Positions 8,446 through 17,007 are shown, counted from the first letter of the stretch. The stretch is DNA of 64,000 bases from Actinoallomurus spadix (GCF_024055725.1 NZ_JAMXMX010000025.1:1-64000), one strand, 5' to 3'. Numbers and translations are program-made. Notes: a model not told the origin generated them from the letters alone.

Positions 8446-11400
8446 TGGGCCGACCGGCCGAGGCCATCGCGGTGATCGGGATCGGCTGCCGCCTGCCGGG
8501 CGGCGCCGGCTCGCCAGACGCCTACTGGGACCTGCTACGCGAGGGACGGGACGCCAGCGGGCCCGCGCCCGCGGACCGCTGGCGGGACTACGCCGACCGC
8601 GGCCCGTCGTACGCCGCGGCGGTACGCCGTATGGTCCCGCGCGGCAGCTTCCTCGACGACGTCGCGGGTTTCGACGCGGAGTTCTTCGGGCTGACGCCGC
8701 GGGAGGCGGAGCTGATGGACCCGCAGCAGCGCCTCACGATGGAGACCGCCTGGGAGGCCCTCGAACACGCCGGGGTGTCGCCGGACGCGCTCGCCGGCAC
8801 GGACGCGGGCGTGTACGTCGGCGTCTGCACCGGCGACTACGGGAACCGGCTGCTGGAGGACCTGCCCGACATCGAGGCGTGGACCGGGATCGGCGCGGCC
8901 ACCTGCGCGGTCGCCAACCGCGTGTCGTACTCCCTCGACCTGCGCGGCCCGAGCCTGGCCGTGGACACCGCGTGCTCGGCGTCGCTGGTCGCGGTGCACC
9001 TGGCCGTGCAGGCGCTGCGGGCCGGGGAGACGGACGTGGCGCTGGCCGGCGGGGTGAACCTCATCCTGTCCCCCGGCCAGACGCTCACCCTGGACGCGGC
9101 GGGCACGCTGGCGCCGGACGGGCGCAGCAAGTCCTTCGACGCCTCGGCCGACGGGTACGGGCGGGGCGAGGGCGCGGCCGTGGTCGTGCTCAAGCGCCTC
9201 TCCGACGCCGTACGGGACGGCGACCGGATCCTCGCGACCATCCGCGGCAGCGCGGTGAACCAGGACGGCCGCACCGTGGGCATCATGGCGCCGTGCGGCC
9301 AGGCGCAGGAGCACGTTATGCGCCGCGCGCTGCGGCAGGCGGGCATCGAGCCGGACACGGTCGGGTACGTCGAGGCGCACGGCACCGGAACGGCGGTCGG
9401 CGATCCGCTGGAGGCCGCCGCGCTGGGCGCCGTGTACGGGACCGGCCGGCCCTCGGACCGGCCATGCCTGATCGGCTCGGCCAAGTCGAACATCGGCCAC
9501 CTGGAGGGCGCCGCCGGCGTCGCCGGGCTGGTCAAGGCCATCCTCGCCCTGCACTACGGCGAGCTCCCGCCGAGCCGGCTCGACGCGCCGACCCCGGCCG
9601 TCGACTGGGCGGGCGCCGGGCTGCGGGTCGCGGAGGCGCCGACGCCGTGGCCCGACGCCGGGCACCCGCGCCGGGCCGCCGTCTCCGCCTTCGGCTACGG
9701 CGGGACCGTCGCCCACGTGGTCCTCGAGGAGGCGCCGCCGGCCCGGCCCGCCGAGGAGGGAACGGCGGGCCGGCTGTTCCCCGTCTCCGCCGCGTCGCGG
9801 GCGGCGCTGCGGCAGGCCGCCGGGAACCTCGCCGGCACCGCCGGTGACCTGCGCGCGGCCGACGTCGGGCACACGCTCGCACTGCGCCGGGCGCACCTGG
9901 CCGAACGCGCGGTCGTCGCGGCCGGCGACCCGGCCGCACTCACCACCGGGCTGCGCGCCCTCGCCGCCGGCACCCCGCACGCCTCGGTGACCACCGGGCG
10001 GGTCCTCACCGACCCCGGCCCCGGGCCCGTGTTCGTGTTCTCCGGGCACGGCTCGCAGTGGGCCGGGATGGGCCGGGAGCTGCTGGCGGCCGAGCCGGCC
10101 TTCGCGGCGGTGATCGACGAGCTGGAGCCGGTGTTCGCGGACGAGATCGGGTTCTCGCCCCGTGAGGTGCTGACCGGCGGCGAGCTCACCGAGGTCGACC
10201 GGATCCAGACCATGATCTTCGCGATGCAGCTCGGCCTGGCCGAGCTGTGGCGCGCGTACGGCGTGCGCCCGCACGCGGTGATCGGGCACTCGGTCGGGGA
10301 GATCGCCGCCGCCGTGACGGCCGGGGCGCTGAGCCGCCTGGACGGCGCCCGGCTGATCTGCCGCCGGTCCCGGCTGCTGCGGCGGGTCGCCGGACGCGGC
10401 GCGATGGCCATGGTGCAACTGCCGTTCGCCGACGCGGCCGCGCGGCTGGCCGGCCGTACGGACGTGGTCGCCGCGATCGCGTCCTCGCCCGGCTCGACGG
10501 TCGTCTCCGGCGACCCGGACGCCGTCGCCGAGGTCCTGTCCGGCTGGCTCGAGGAGGGCGTTCCGGCGCGCCGCGTCGCCTCGGACGTGGCGTTCCACGG
10601 GCCGCAGATGGACCCGCTGCTGGCCGAGCTGACCGCCGCCGCGGCAGACCTCGCGCCCCGCACCCCCGGCCTGCGGGTGTACTCGACGGCGCTGGACGAC
10701 CCGCGCGGGGAGCCTGGTTTCGACGGCGCGTACTGGGCGGCCAACCTGCGCCGGCCGGTGCGCCTGGCCGACGCGGTCACCGCCGCGGCGGCCGACGGGT
10801 ACCGCGCCTTCATCGAGGTCTCCCCGCACCCCGTCGTCACCCACTCGGTGCTGGAGACACTGAGCGTGACCGGCCACGAGGACGTCTTCGTCGGCGCGAC
10901 GCTGCGCCGGAACCGGCCCGCACGGGACACCCTCCTGGCGGGCGTGGCCGCCGCGCACTGCGCCGGCCTGGACGTCGACTGGCGGCGGCTACAGCCGTCC
11001 GGCGGACCCGTCGCGCTGCCGACGTACCCGTGGCAGCACCGCAGGCACTGGCGCGCGCCCTCGGCCCCCGACGCCGGCGGGCGCGGCCACGACCCGGACA
11101 CGCACACGCTGCTCGGCGACGGCGTCGAACTCGCGGGCACCGACGTCCGGCTCTGGCGTACCGCCCTGGACGACCAGACCCGGCCTTACCCCGGCAGCCA
11201 CGCCATCGAGGGCGTCGAGATCGTGCCCGCCGCCGTGCTGGCGGTGACCTTCCTCGCCGCCTCGGGCGGCCGGGCGCTCGACGCGGTGACGATGTCGGCG
11301 CCGCTCCTGACCGCCGACCGCCGCGAGGTCCAGGTCGTACGGCAGGGGGCGCGGCTGCGGCTGGCCGCCCGCACGGCCGGCGACCCGGACGCCGCCTGGC

Positions 11401-12194
11401 AACTGATCGCCACCGCGGAGGTGCCCACGGCCGTGGCCGACCCGGGAGACGGGCCGGAGCCGCCCGCGCTGCCGCTCACACCGGCGGACCCCGGCTCGGT
11501 CACGCGGCGGCTCGCCGCCGTCGGCGTGCCCGGCACCGGCTTCGACTGGACGGTCGAGGAACTCCTGTCCGGCCACGGCGCGCTGCGCGCCCGCGTACGG
11601 TGCGGGCCCTCGGCCACCTGGGCGCCCGTCCTGGACGCGGTCATGTCGGTCGCGCCGAGCGCGTTCCCCGGCGATCCGCTGCTGCGGATGGTCACGCACG
11701 TCGACCGGCTCGCCGTGGCCGGTGAGCCACCGGACACGGTGCACATCGACGTCTGGCTCGACCCCGACCGCGCCGACATCGTCCAGGTCCGGGTGACCGA
11801 TCCCGCCGGCGTGGTCGTCGCCCGGCTCGACGGGCTGCGGTACCCGGTGATCGACGCGCCCGCCGCCCGGGAGAACGGCGCCGGTGGCGCGGGCCCCACC
11901 GAGTCGTTCGCCGAGCTCGGGCCGGAGGAGCTGCGCGCCTTCCTGCTCCGGGAGGTCGGCGCGCAGATCGCCACGGAGATGCGCCTGGATCCCGCCGACC
12001 TGTCGCCGCACCGCCCGCTGGTCGAGCAGGGCCTGGACTCGGTGCTGACCGTGGTCGTACGCCGCCGGCTGGAGAAGCGGTTCCGCTGCTCGCTGCCGAC
12101 CACGCTCCTGTGGCGGCAGCCGACCATCGTCGCGGTCTCCGATTACATCGCCGGGCTGGTGTCCGCGCCGAACGGGAGCGCCGATGCGGGCTGA
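8445..12194 (+). CDS. Iterative type I polyketide synthase, KS-AT-DH-ACP (orsellinate-synthase-like)
   Basis: A 1249-residue single-module PKS. KS occupies about residues 6-430 with Cys177 in DTACSASL, His312 in EAHGTGT and His352 in KSNIGH. AT follows (about 525-830) with Ser616 in GHSVGE and VAFH at the selectivity position, consistent with malonyl-CoA. The DH-like domain (about 885-1150) keeps HxxxGxxxxP from His919 and an Asp in VLDAVMS. ACP is last, with the carrier Ser1199 in GLDSV. There is no KR, ER or thioesterase. KS-AT-DH-ACP without KR is the layout known for bacterial orsellinic acid synthases (AviM and CalO5 types), which condense one acetyl and three malonyl units; KR-containing relatives make 6-methylsalicylate. 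Lack of a TE fits release by the KSIII-like neighbours. An in-frame GTG directly precedes the ATG. Confidence 0.92.
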   Translation: MGRPAEAIAVIGIGCRLPGGAGSPDAYWDLLREGRDASGPAPADRWRDYADRGPSYAAAVRRMVPRGSFLDDVAGFDAEFFGLTPREAELMDPQQRLTMETAWEALEHAGVSPDALAGTDAGVYVGVCTGDYGNRLLEDLPDIEAWTGIGAATCAVANRVSYSLDLRGPSLAVDTACSASLVAVHLAVQALRAGETDVALAGGVNLILSPGQTLTLDAAGTLAPDGRSKSFDASADGYGRGEGAAVVVLKRLSDAVRDGDRILATIRGSAVNQDGRTVGIMAPCGQAQEHVMRRALRQAGIEPDTVGYVEAHGTGTAVGDPLEAAALGAVYGTGRPSDRPCLIGSAKSNIGHLEGAAGVAGLVKAILALHYGELPPSRLDAPTPAVDWAGAGLRVAEAPTPWPDAGHPRRAAVSAFGYGGTVAHVVLEEAPPARPAEEGTAGRLFPVSAASRAALRQAAGNLAGTAGDLRAADVGHTLALRRAHLAERAVVAAGDPAALTTGLRALAAGTPHASVTTGRVLTDPGPGPVFVFSGHGSQWAGMGRELLAAEPAFAAVIDELEPVFADEIGFSPREVLTGGELTEVDRIQTMIFAMQLGLAELWRAYGVRPHAVIGHSVGEIAAAVTAGALSRLDGARLICRRSRLLRRVAGRGAMAMVQLPFADAAARLAGRTDVVAAIASSPGSTVVSGDPDAVAEVLSGWLEEGVPARRVASDVAFHGPQMDPLLAELTAAAADLAPRTPGLRVYSTALDDPRGEPGFDGAYWAANLRRPVRLADAVTAAAADGYRAFIEVSPHPVVTHSVLETLSVTGHEDVFVGATLRRNRPARDTLLAGVAAAHCAGLDVDWRRLQPSGGPVALPTYPWQHRRHWRAPSAPDAGGRGHDPDTHTLLGDGVELAGTDVRLWRTALDDQTRPYPGSHAIEGVEIVPAAVLAVTFLAASGGRALDAVTMSAPLLTADRREVQVVRQGARLRLAARTAGDPDAAWQLIATAEVPTAVADPGDGPEPPALPLTPADPGSVTRRLAAVGVPGTGFDWTVEELLSGHGALRARVRCGPSATWAPVLDAVMSVAPSAFPGDPLLRMVTHVDRLAVAGEPPDTVHIDVWLDPDRADIVQVRVTDPAGVVVARLDGLRYPVIDAPAARENGAGGAGPTESFAELGPEELRAFLLREVGAQIATEMRLDPADLSPHRPLVEQGLDSVLTVVVRRRLEKRFRCSLPTTLLWRQPTIVAVSDYIAGLVSAPNGSADAG

Positions 12195-13047
12195 GCGCAC
12201 GGTCGCGGGCCCCGCCGTCGATCTCGCCCGGCGGGCCGACGCGGACCGGATCGCGCGGCTCGCGACCCGCTGCCGGCTCGTCCTGCTGGAGATGATCCAC
12301 CGGGCGGGGTCCGGGCACGCCGGCTCGTCGCTGTCCTGCGCGGACATCGTCAGTGTGCTGAGGTTCGACCAGCTGGACCGGCCTCCCGGCGGGCCCGGTG
12401 ACGTGTTCGTCCTGTCCAAGGGGCACGCGGCGCCGGCCTGGTACGCCGCGCTGGTCGTCGGTGGGGACCTGCCCGCCGGGGAGGTCGGCACCCTGCGGGC
12501 TTTGGACAGCCGGTTGCAGGGACACCCGGACCGTACGCGGCTGGGGCTGGTCGACGTCAGCACCGGCGCGCTCGGCCAGGGCCTGTCGGTGGCCGTCGGC
12601 CGGGCCCTCGCCCGGCGGCTGCACGGCCGCGACTCCACGGTGTACTGCCTGCTCGGCGACGGCGAATGCCAGGAGGGCCAGGTGTGGGAGGCGTTCCTGT
12701 ACGCCGGCGCGCGCCGAGTGCCCGGCCTGGTGGCGATCATCGACCACAACGGCAGCCAGAGCGACGGCGCGGTCGCCGACATCCTGCCGCTGTACCCGCT
12801 GCCGGAGAAGCTGCGGGCGTTCGGCTGGCACGTCGCGGAGGTGGACGGCCACGACCACGGCGAGCTGCGCGACGCACTGCGGCGGCGCGACCGCGACGCG
12901 CCCACGGTGATCATCGCGCACACCCGCAAGGGGCGCCTCGGCCCCGACCGCGTCCTGCTCGACGGCAGCCACAGCGACCTGCCCTCGGCGGCGGAGTACG
13001 CGGCCGCGGTCGACTACCTGGAGACCCTTCTGGAGACCGGACCATGA
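12184..13047 (+). CDS. Transketolase, N-terminal (TPP pyrophosphate-binding) subunit
   Basis: A 287-residue protein covering only the N-terminal half of a transketolase. It has the TPP-domain landmarks GSGHAGSSLS, SKGHAAPAWYA, the GDGE(CQEGQ) diphosphate/Mg2+ motif and the paired Asn in IDHNGSQSDG. It overlaps the PKS stop by 11 bp and its own stop overlaps the next start as ATGA, so the two halves should be made together. Split transketolases transfer a two-carbon ketol unit between sugar phosphates; finding both halves inside a polyketide cluster suggests a dedicated supply or branching step for the sugar part rather than central metabolism. Confidence 0.9.
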   Translation: MRAERTVAGPAVDLARRADADRIARLATRCRLVLLEMIHRAGSGHAGSSLSCADIVSVLRFDQLDRPPGGPGDVFVLSKGHAAPAWYAALVVGGDLPAGEVGTLRALDSRLQGHPDRTRLGLVDVSTGALGQGLSVAVGRALARRLHGRDSTVYCLLGDGECQEGQVWEAFLYAGARRVPGLVAIIDHNGSQSDGAVADILPLYPLPEKLRAFGWHVAEVDGHDHGELRDALRRRDRDAPTVIIAHTRKGRLGPDRVLLDGSHSDLPSAAEYAAAVDYLETLLETGP

Positions 13048-14042
13048 CCGAGCGGAGCGAGGGAGTCGAGAGCACGGCGGTCACGGGTCGTCCCTGCGGC
13101 GACGGAGGAGCCCCGAAGTCGACGCGGGACTGGTTCGGCGCCGCGCTGGTGGAGATCGCCCGCGAGTACGACCACGTCGTCGTGGTGAACTGTGACCTCG
13201 CCAAGGCCACCCGGACGCTGCCGTTCAAGGAGGAGTTCCCCGACCGGTTCTTCGAGTGCGGCATCGCGGAGGCCAACGCCATCGGCGTGGCCGCCGGGCT
13301 GGCGCAGGAGGGGTTCCGGCCGTTCGTCGCGAGCTTCGGGCACTTCCTGACCGGGAAGTTTCTGGAGATCTTCCAGACGGTCGGGCTCAACGACGCGGGC
13401 GTGGTCCTCGTCGGCACCCACGCCGGGCTGGCGATCGGTCGGGACGGCCCGACCCAGATGGGGCTGCGGGACCTGGCGCTGATGCGGACCCTGCCGAACG
13501 TCGGGGTGTTCCAGCCCGCCGACGGCGCCGAGACCTGGCAGATGATGGCGCACCTGGCGACCGACCGGCGACCCGCGTACCTGCGGCTGTGCCGGCAGCC
13601 GCTGCCGGAGGCGCACGCCGACGGGTATCGGTTCCGGTTCGGCGTCCCGCCCGTGCTCCGGGCGGGCGCGGACGTCGCCGTGTTCGCGATGGGCGGCACC
13701 GTGCCGGTCGCGGTCGAGGCGGCCGACCGGCTCGCCGCGGACGGGCTCGCGCCGACCGTGGTGAACGTGTCGTCGCTGCCCGTGGACCGCGCGGCGGTGG
13801 AGCGCCTCGCCGGCGGGCACCGGCAGGTACTGGTCGTCGAGGACCACTACGCCGTGGGCGGTCTCGCCGACGAGCTGGCCCGGATCGTGCTCGGTCTCCC
13901 TGATCGGCCTCGCTTCGACGTGCTCGCCGTACCCGACTACGGGCAGGCGGGGCCGCCCGAGGACCTGTACCGGCGGTACCGGCTCGACGCGGAGGGGATC
14001 GCGGCGCACATCGCCGCGCTCCTCCAGGAAGCCCCGGCGTGA
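13044..14042 (+). CDS. Transketolase, C-terminal (pyrimidine-binding and C) subunit
   Basis: A 332-residue partner of the preceding gene. It contains the pyrimidine-binding domain with the TPP-activating Glu in CGIAEANAIGVAAG and the transketolase C-terminal domain from about residue 200 (VAVFAMGG, VVEDHYAVGGL). The first 30 residues are a poorly conserved hydrophilic extension; the ATG at 13044 is fixed by the ATGA overlap with the N-subunit. Its stop overlaps the GT20 start as another 4-bp junction. By comparison, avilamycin clusters use a pair of TPP-enzyme subunits to attach a two-carbon branch to a sugar, so a similar branching role is one possibility; plain pentose/heptose interconversion is the other. 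Confidence 0.9.
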   Translation: MTERSEGVESTAVTGRPCGDGGAPKSTRDWFGAALVEIAREYDHVVVVNCDLAKATRTLPFKEEFPDRFFECGIAEANAIGVAAGLAQEGFRPFVASFGHFLTGKFLEIFQTVGLNDAGVVLVGTHAGLAIGRDGPTQMGLRDLALMRTLPNVGVFQPADGAETWQMMAHLATDRRPAYLRLCRQPLPEAHADGYRFRFGVPPVLRAGADVAVFAMGGTVPVAVEAADRLAADGLAPTVVNVSSLPVDRAAVERLAGGHRQVLVVEDHYAVGGLADELARIVLGLPDRPRFDVLAVPDYGQAGPPEDLYRRYRLDAEGIAAHIAALLQEAPA

Positions 14043-15481
14043 CACCGCCCGAGACAGCCGCCGACCCGAGGATGGCGACCGGAGTGAGACTGATCGTCTG
14101 CAGCAACAGCGCGCCGCGGTGGCAGGACGGCGCCGGCCTGCTGCCCCGCTCCCCCGGCGGCCTGGTCCCGCTGCTGGCCACCCTGCTGGGCGAGCACGGC
14201 GGCGACTGGGTGTGCACGATGCCCGCCGACGGCCCGCCCGGCGCGGAGCCCGTCGAGGTGACGCGGCTGCCCGGCGACGTCACCCTGCACCGGCTGCGCC
14301 TGCCCCCGGCGGTCGTGGAGCAGCACTACGAGAAGGTCGGCGTACGGGTGCTGCTGTGGCTGTTCCACTACCTGCTCGACACCCCGCGGCAGCCCGGCGA
14401 GGGGCTCGCGGAGGCGTGGGCCGGGTACGAGGCCGTCAACCGGGCGTACGCCGACCGGGTGGCGACGCTGCTGACGGGCTCGGCGGAGGAGTTCGTCCTC
14501 GTCAACGACCATCACCTGTTCCTCGTCCCAGAGCTGCTCGGGCGGCGCGCGGACCGCCGGGGCCGGGTGGCGTTCTTCCAGGGCCTGCCGTGGTGCGAGC
14601 CGGAGTACTTCGGCGTGCTGCCCGCGTACATCCGCGACCGCATCCTCACCGGCCTGCTCGGCGCGGATGTGGTCGGCTTCCACTGCACCCGGTGGGCGCG
14701 TGCCTTCCTGGCCTGCTGCGCGCGCTACCTGCCCGGCTGCGCGGTCGACGACGGCGGCGCGACGTACGGCGGGCACCGGACCCGCGTGACCGTCGCGCCG
14801 TTCCCGCTGGACGTCGCGACGGTCGAGCGGCTGCGCGCGGAGCCGGCCACCGCGGAGTGGCGGACGCGCCTGGATCGGGAGGCCGGCGGCCGGCGCGTGC
14901 TCGTCCGCGCCGACCGCATCGACCTGTGGAAGAACCTGCCGCGCGGCTTCGCCGCGTACCGGAGCCTGCTCGACCGCGACCCCGGTCTGGCCGGGGAGTG
15001 GTGGTTCTGCGCGGTGGCGACCCCGCCGGGCCGTCCCACCGAGCGCACCCGGGCGCTCCAGCGCGAGTGCGAGGACCTGGTCGCCGACCTGAACGAGCGG
15101 TTCGGCCGGCCCGGCCGGCCGGCCGTCTCGCTGATCTATCCGGACCTGGCCACGACGCGCAACTGCGTGGTGGCCGCCCTGTCGGGGGCCGACCTGACGC
15201 TCGTCAACCCGACCTTCGACGGGATGAACCTGGTCGCCAAGGAGGCCTTGTACCTCGGCGAACGCGGGCCGCTGCTGCTGTCCGTCAACGCGGGCGCCTA
15301 CGAGGGGCTCGCCGGGCACGTCACTCCGGTGCAGCCGTTCGACGTCGAGGCCACCGCCTCGGCGCTGCGGGACGCGATGACCCGCCGTACGGCCCCGGAG
15401 GAGCGGGCGGCGGCACGGCGGCTGCTGCGCGACCAGGACGCGACCGACTGGCTGAACCGAATGATGGGAGCGGAACGTTGA
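14039..15481 (+). CDS. Trehalose-6-phosphate-synthase-like glycosyltransferase (GT20)
   Basis: A 480-residue GT-B protein of the OtsA family. The donor-site landmarks are kept: RADRIDLWKNLPRGFAAY corresponds to the Arg/Lys pair that grips the nucleotide diphosphate, and NPTFDGMNLVAKEA matches the DGMNLVAKE loop. The acceptor side differs: the family HDYHL is NDHHL, and the segment usually written HIPFP reads FQGLPW, losing the His. Thus a retaining nucleotide-sugar-dependent transfer (or pseudoglycosidic coupling, as by VldE in validamycin) is likely, with a different acceptor from glucose-6-phosphate. It starts at GTG 14039 (overlapping the preceding stop), with later in-frame ATG 14072. No trehalose-phosphate phosphatase gene is present nearby. 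Confidence 0.85.
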   Translation: MTPPETAADPRMATGVRLIVCSNSAPRWQDGAGLLPRSPGGLVPLLATLLGEHGGDWVCTMPADGPPGAEPVEVTRLPGDVTLHRLRLPPAVVEQHYEKVGVRVLLWLFHYLLDTPRQPGEGLAEAWAGYEAVNRAYADRVATLLTGSAEEFVLVNDHHLFLVPELLGRRADRRGRVAFFQGLPWCEPEYFGVLPAYIRDRILTGLLGADVVGFHCTRWARAFLACCARYLPGCAVDDGGATYGGHRTRVTVAPFPLDVATVERLRAEPATAEWRTRLDREAGGRRVLVRADRIDLWKNLPRGFAAYRSLLDRDPGLAGEWWFCAVATPPGRPTERTRALQRECEDLVADLNERFGRPGRPAVSLIYPDLATTRNCVVAALSGADLTLVNPTFDGMNLVAKEALYLGERGPLLLSVNAGAYEGLAGHVTPVQPFDVEATASALRDAMTRRTAPEERAAARRLLRDQDATDWLNRMMGAER

Positions 15482-16284
15482 GGACGACCGAGGTCACCAC
15501 GCGGTACGGACGCGTCAGCCGGCTGGCCGACCAGGCCGCCGCAGGGGCGTACCTGTTCGCGGAGCACACGATCGAGCCCGGGCAGGCCACCCCCTTCCGT
15601 ACCCATGCCCGCGACCACCGGACGTTCGTCGTCATCCAGGGGCGGGTCAGGCTGGAGACCGCCCGCGACGACGGCGGAACCGAGTCGTCGGTGTACGACC
15701 GCCTGAGCGGCTGGCACGCCCTCCCCGGCTGCGTCTACCGGATCGTGGGCGCCGGCGCCGGGCCGGCGGTCGTCATCGAGGCCGGGTCCGTGCTGGGCGA
15801 GACCCGGGAGGCGACCGGGCCCGACGTCCCGGACGCGGTGGCCTGCCGCTGCCCGGACATCTCCGACTACACGGTGCACAAACCCTGGGGCAGCGAGGTC
15901 TGGTACACCCAGAACCTGCCCGACCTCCCGTACGCCCTGAAACGCATCCGGATGACCGAGGGACACCAGTCGTCGCTGCAGTCCCACCGGCAGAAGCTGG
16001 AGACCAACTACGTCATCGAGGGAGAGGCGACCGTGCTGAGCGGAGCCATGGCCCCGGAGGATCTGACCGCGGTGATCGACGTGGCGAGCCTGACCACCAC
16101 CGTCCACCGTCCCCGCTCCGGCTGGACCAACCCGCCGGGCGAACTCCACCGGGTGATCGCGCGGACCGACTACACCTCCATCGAGATCTCCACCCCCGAA
16201 CTCGACGACGTCATCCGCTGGCAGGACGACGCCGGGCGCGGGCACGGCCGGATCGACTCCGAGCACGTGGGCGGCCGGTCATGA
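15478..16284 (+). CDS. Double-cupin protein, phosphomannose-isomerase type C-terminal domain
   Basis: A 268-residue protein with two cupin barrels. The first (about 10-100) includes THARDHRTFVVIQG. The second (about 125-225) has KPWGSEVWY, then SLQSHRQKLETNYVIEGEA, which is the metal-binding signature of type II phosphomannose isomerase C-terminal domains. I place the start at TTG 15478: GGGAG lies 7 bp upstream and the TTGA overlap matches the coupled style of this operon; no ATG or GTG fits as well. It precedes the SIS isomerase with an ATGA overlap. A sugar-phosphate isomerase or epimerase role is likely, but the exact substrate is not evident. Confidence 0.75.
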   Translation: MRTTEVTTRYGRVSRLADQAAAGAYLFAEHTIEPGQATPFRTHARDHRTFVVIQGRVRLETARDDGGTESSVYDRLSGWHALPGCVYRIVGAGAGPAVVIEAGSVLGETREATGPDVPDAVACRCPDISDYTVHKPWGSEVWYTQNLPDLPYALKRIRMTEGHQSSLQSHRQKLETNYVIEGEATVLSGAMAPEDLTAVIDVASLTTTVHRPRSGWTNPPGELHRVIARTDYTSIEISTPELDDVIRWQDDAGRGHGRIDSEHVGGRS

Positions 16285-16922
16285 GCCTCGCCGAGACGAT
16301 CGGGCTGTACCTCAGCGAGAAGCGCCGGATCCTGGACGCCTTCCCCGTCTCGGTGCTGGAGCGCGCCGCCGAGATGCTGTTCGCGACCTACGACCAGGGC
16401 GGCATCGTGTACGCCATGGCCAACGGCGGGAACGCCGGCACCCTCGACCACTTCTACTGCGATTTCAAGCACCATCCGTTCGTGACGGAGGACAAGACCC
16501 GGCCGCTGCCGGCCGGGGTCCGCCGCCTGTCCTTCGTCAACCTGTGCGGGTCGGCCGCCGAGCTCACCGGACTCGTCAACGACATCGGCTTCGAGGACAT
16601 GTTCGCCGCGGCCCTGGCCCCCGTCGTCACCCCGAAGGACCTGGTGATGGCCTACTCCGGCAGCGGCAACTCCGCCAACGTGACGAAGGCCCTCGACGTG
16701 GCCGTCGCCGCGGGCGCCAGGACGTTCGCCATGACGAAGGGCGACGGCGGCCGGTGCCGGGACCTGGCCGAGGTATGCCTGGTCGTGCCCGGTACGTCCC
16801 GGTTCCCCGGTCAGGTCGGCAAGAACGACAACAACTTCCACTTCGAGGACCTCATGCTGTCGGTCAACCACATCCTCGTCGGTCTCCTGAAGGAACGCGT
16901 CGCCGCCCACGCCGCCTCGTAG
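16281..16922 (+). CDS. SIS-domain phosphosugar isomerase, GmhA-related
   Basis: A 213-residue single-SIS protein resembling sedoheptulose-7-phosphate isomerase (GmhA). The phosphate-binding loops are visible as ANGGNAGTLDHF and YSGSGNSANVTKAL, and the C-terminal helix is FEDLMLSVNHILVGLL. Compared with E. coli GmhA as I remember it, the catalytic Glu (FAEEL) becomes Asp (YCDF) and the catalytic His in the last helix is Met, so the chemistry or substrate may differ. It is the last gene of the rightward run. With a transketolase pair upstream, a heptose or other C7/C6 ketose-aldose conversion is a reasonable guess. A nested inverted repeat starts 19 bp after its stop. Confidence 0.82.
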   Translation: MSLAETIGLYLSEKRRILDAFPVSVLERAAEMLFATYDQGGIVYAMANGGNAGTLDHFYCDFKHHPFVTEDKTRPLPAGVRRLSFVNLCGSAAELTGLVNDIGFEDMFAAALAPVVTPKDLVMAYSGSGNSANVTKALDVAVAAGARTFAMTKGDGGRCRDLAEVCLVVPGTSRFPGQVGKNDNNFHFEDLMLSVNHILVGLLKERVAAHAAS

Positions 16923-16940
16923 GCCTGCGAGCCTCCGTTC

Positions 16941-16987
16941 GGCCAGTGGCAGGATGCTTGCGACAGTCGCCATCCAGGCCACTGGCC
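16941..16987. promoter_or_regulatory. Nested inverted repeat / operator copy A upstream of the GlxA regulator
   Basis: Perfect 10-bp arms 16941-16950 (GGCCAGTGGC) and 16978-16987 enclose a second dyad, GCGAC-A-GTCGC at 16960-16970. From 16948 the sequence also matches the operator-like repeats found upstream of gap (GGC--GAT--TTGCG, then CAGGCCACT). It lies 21 bp before the regulator start, so autoregulation is likely. It may also act as the terminator of the biosynthetic operon. Confidence 0.6.
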
Positions 16988-17007
16988 GAGCGCCGCAGGA
17001 GGACCCG

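Noticed and set aside
14039-15481. Firm assignment as a VldE-like pseudoglycosyltransferase
   Set aside because: The altered acceptor motifs allow it, but no valiolone synthase or aminocyclitol genes are present, so only the GT20 family is claimed.
12184-16922. A C7N aminocyclitol (validamycin/acarbose-type) pathway
   Set aside because: No sugar-phosphate cyclase (valiolone synthase), kinase or aminotransferase genes are in the window.
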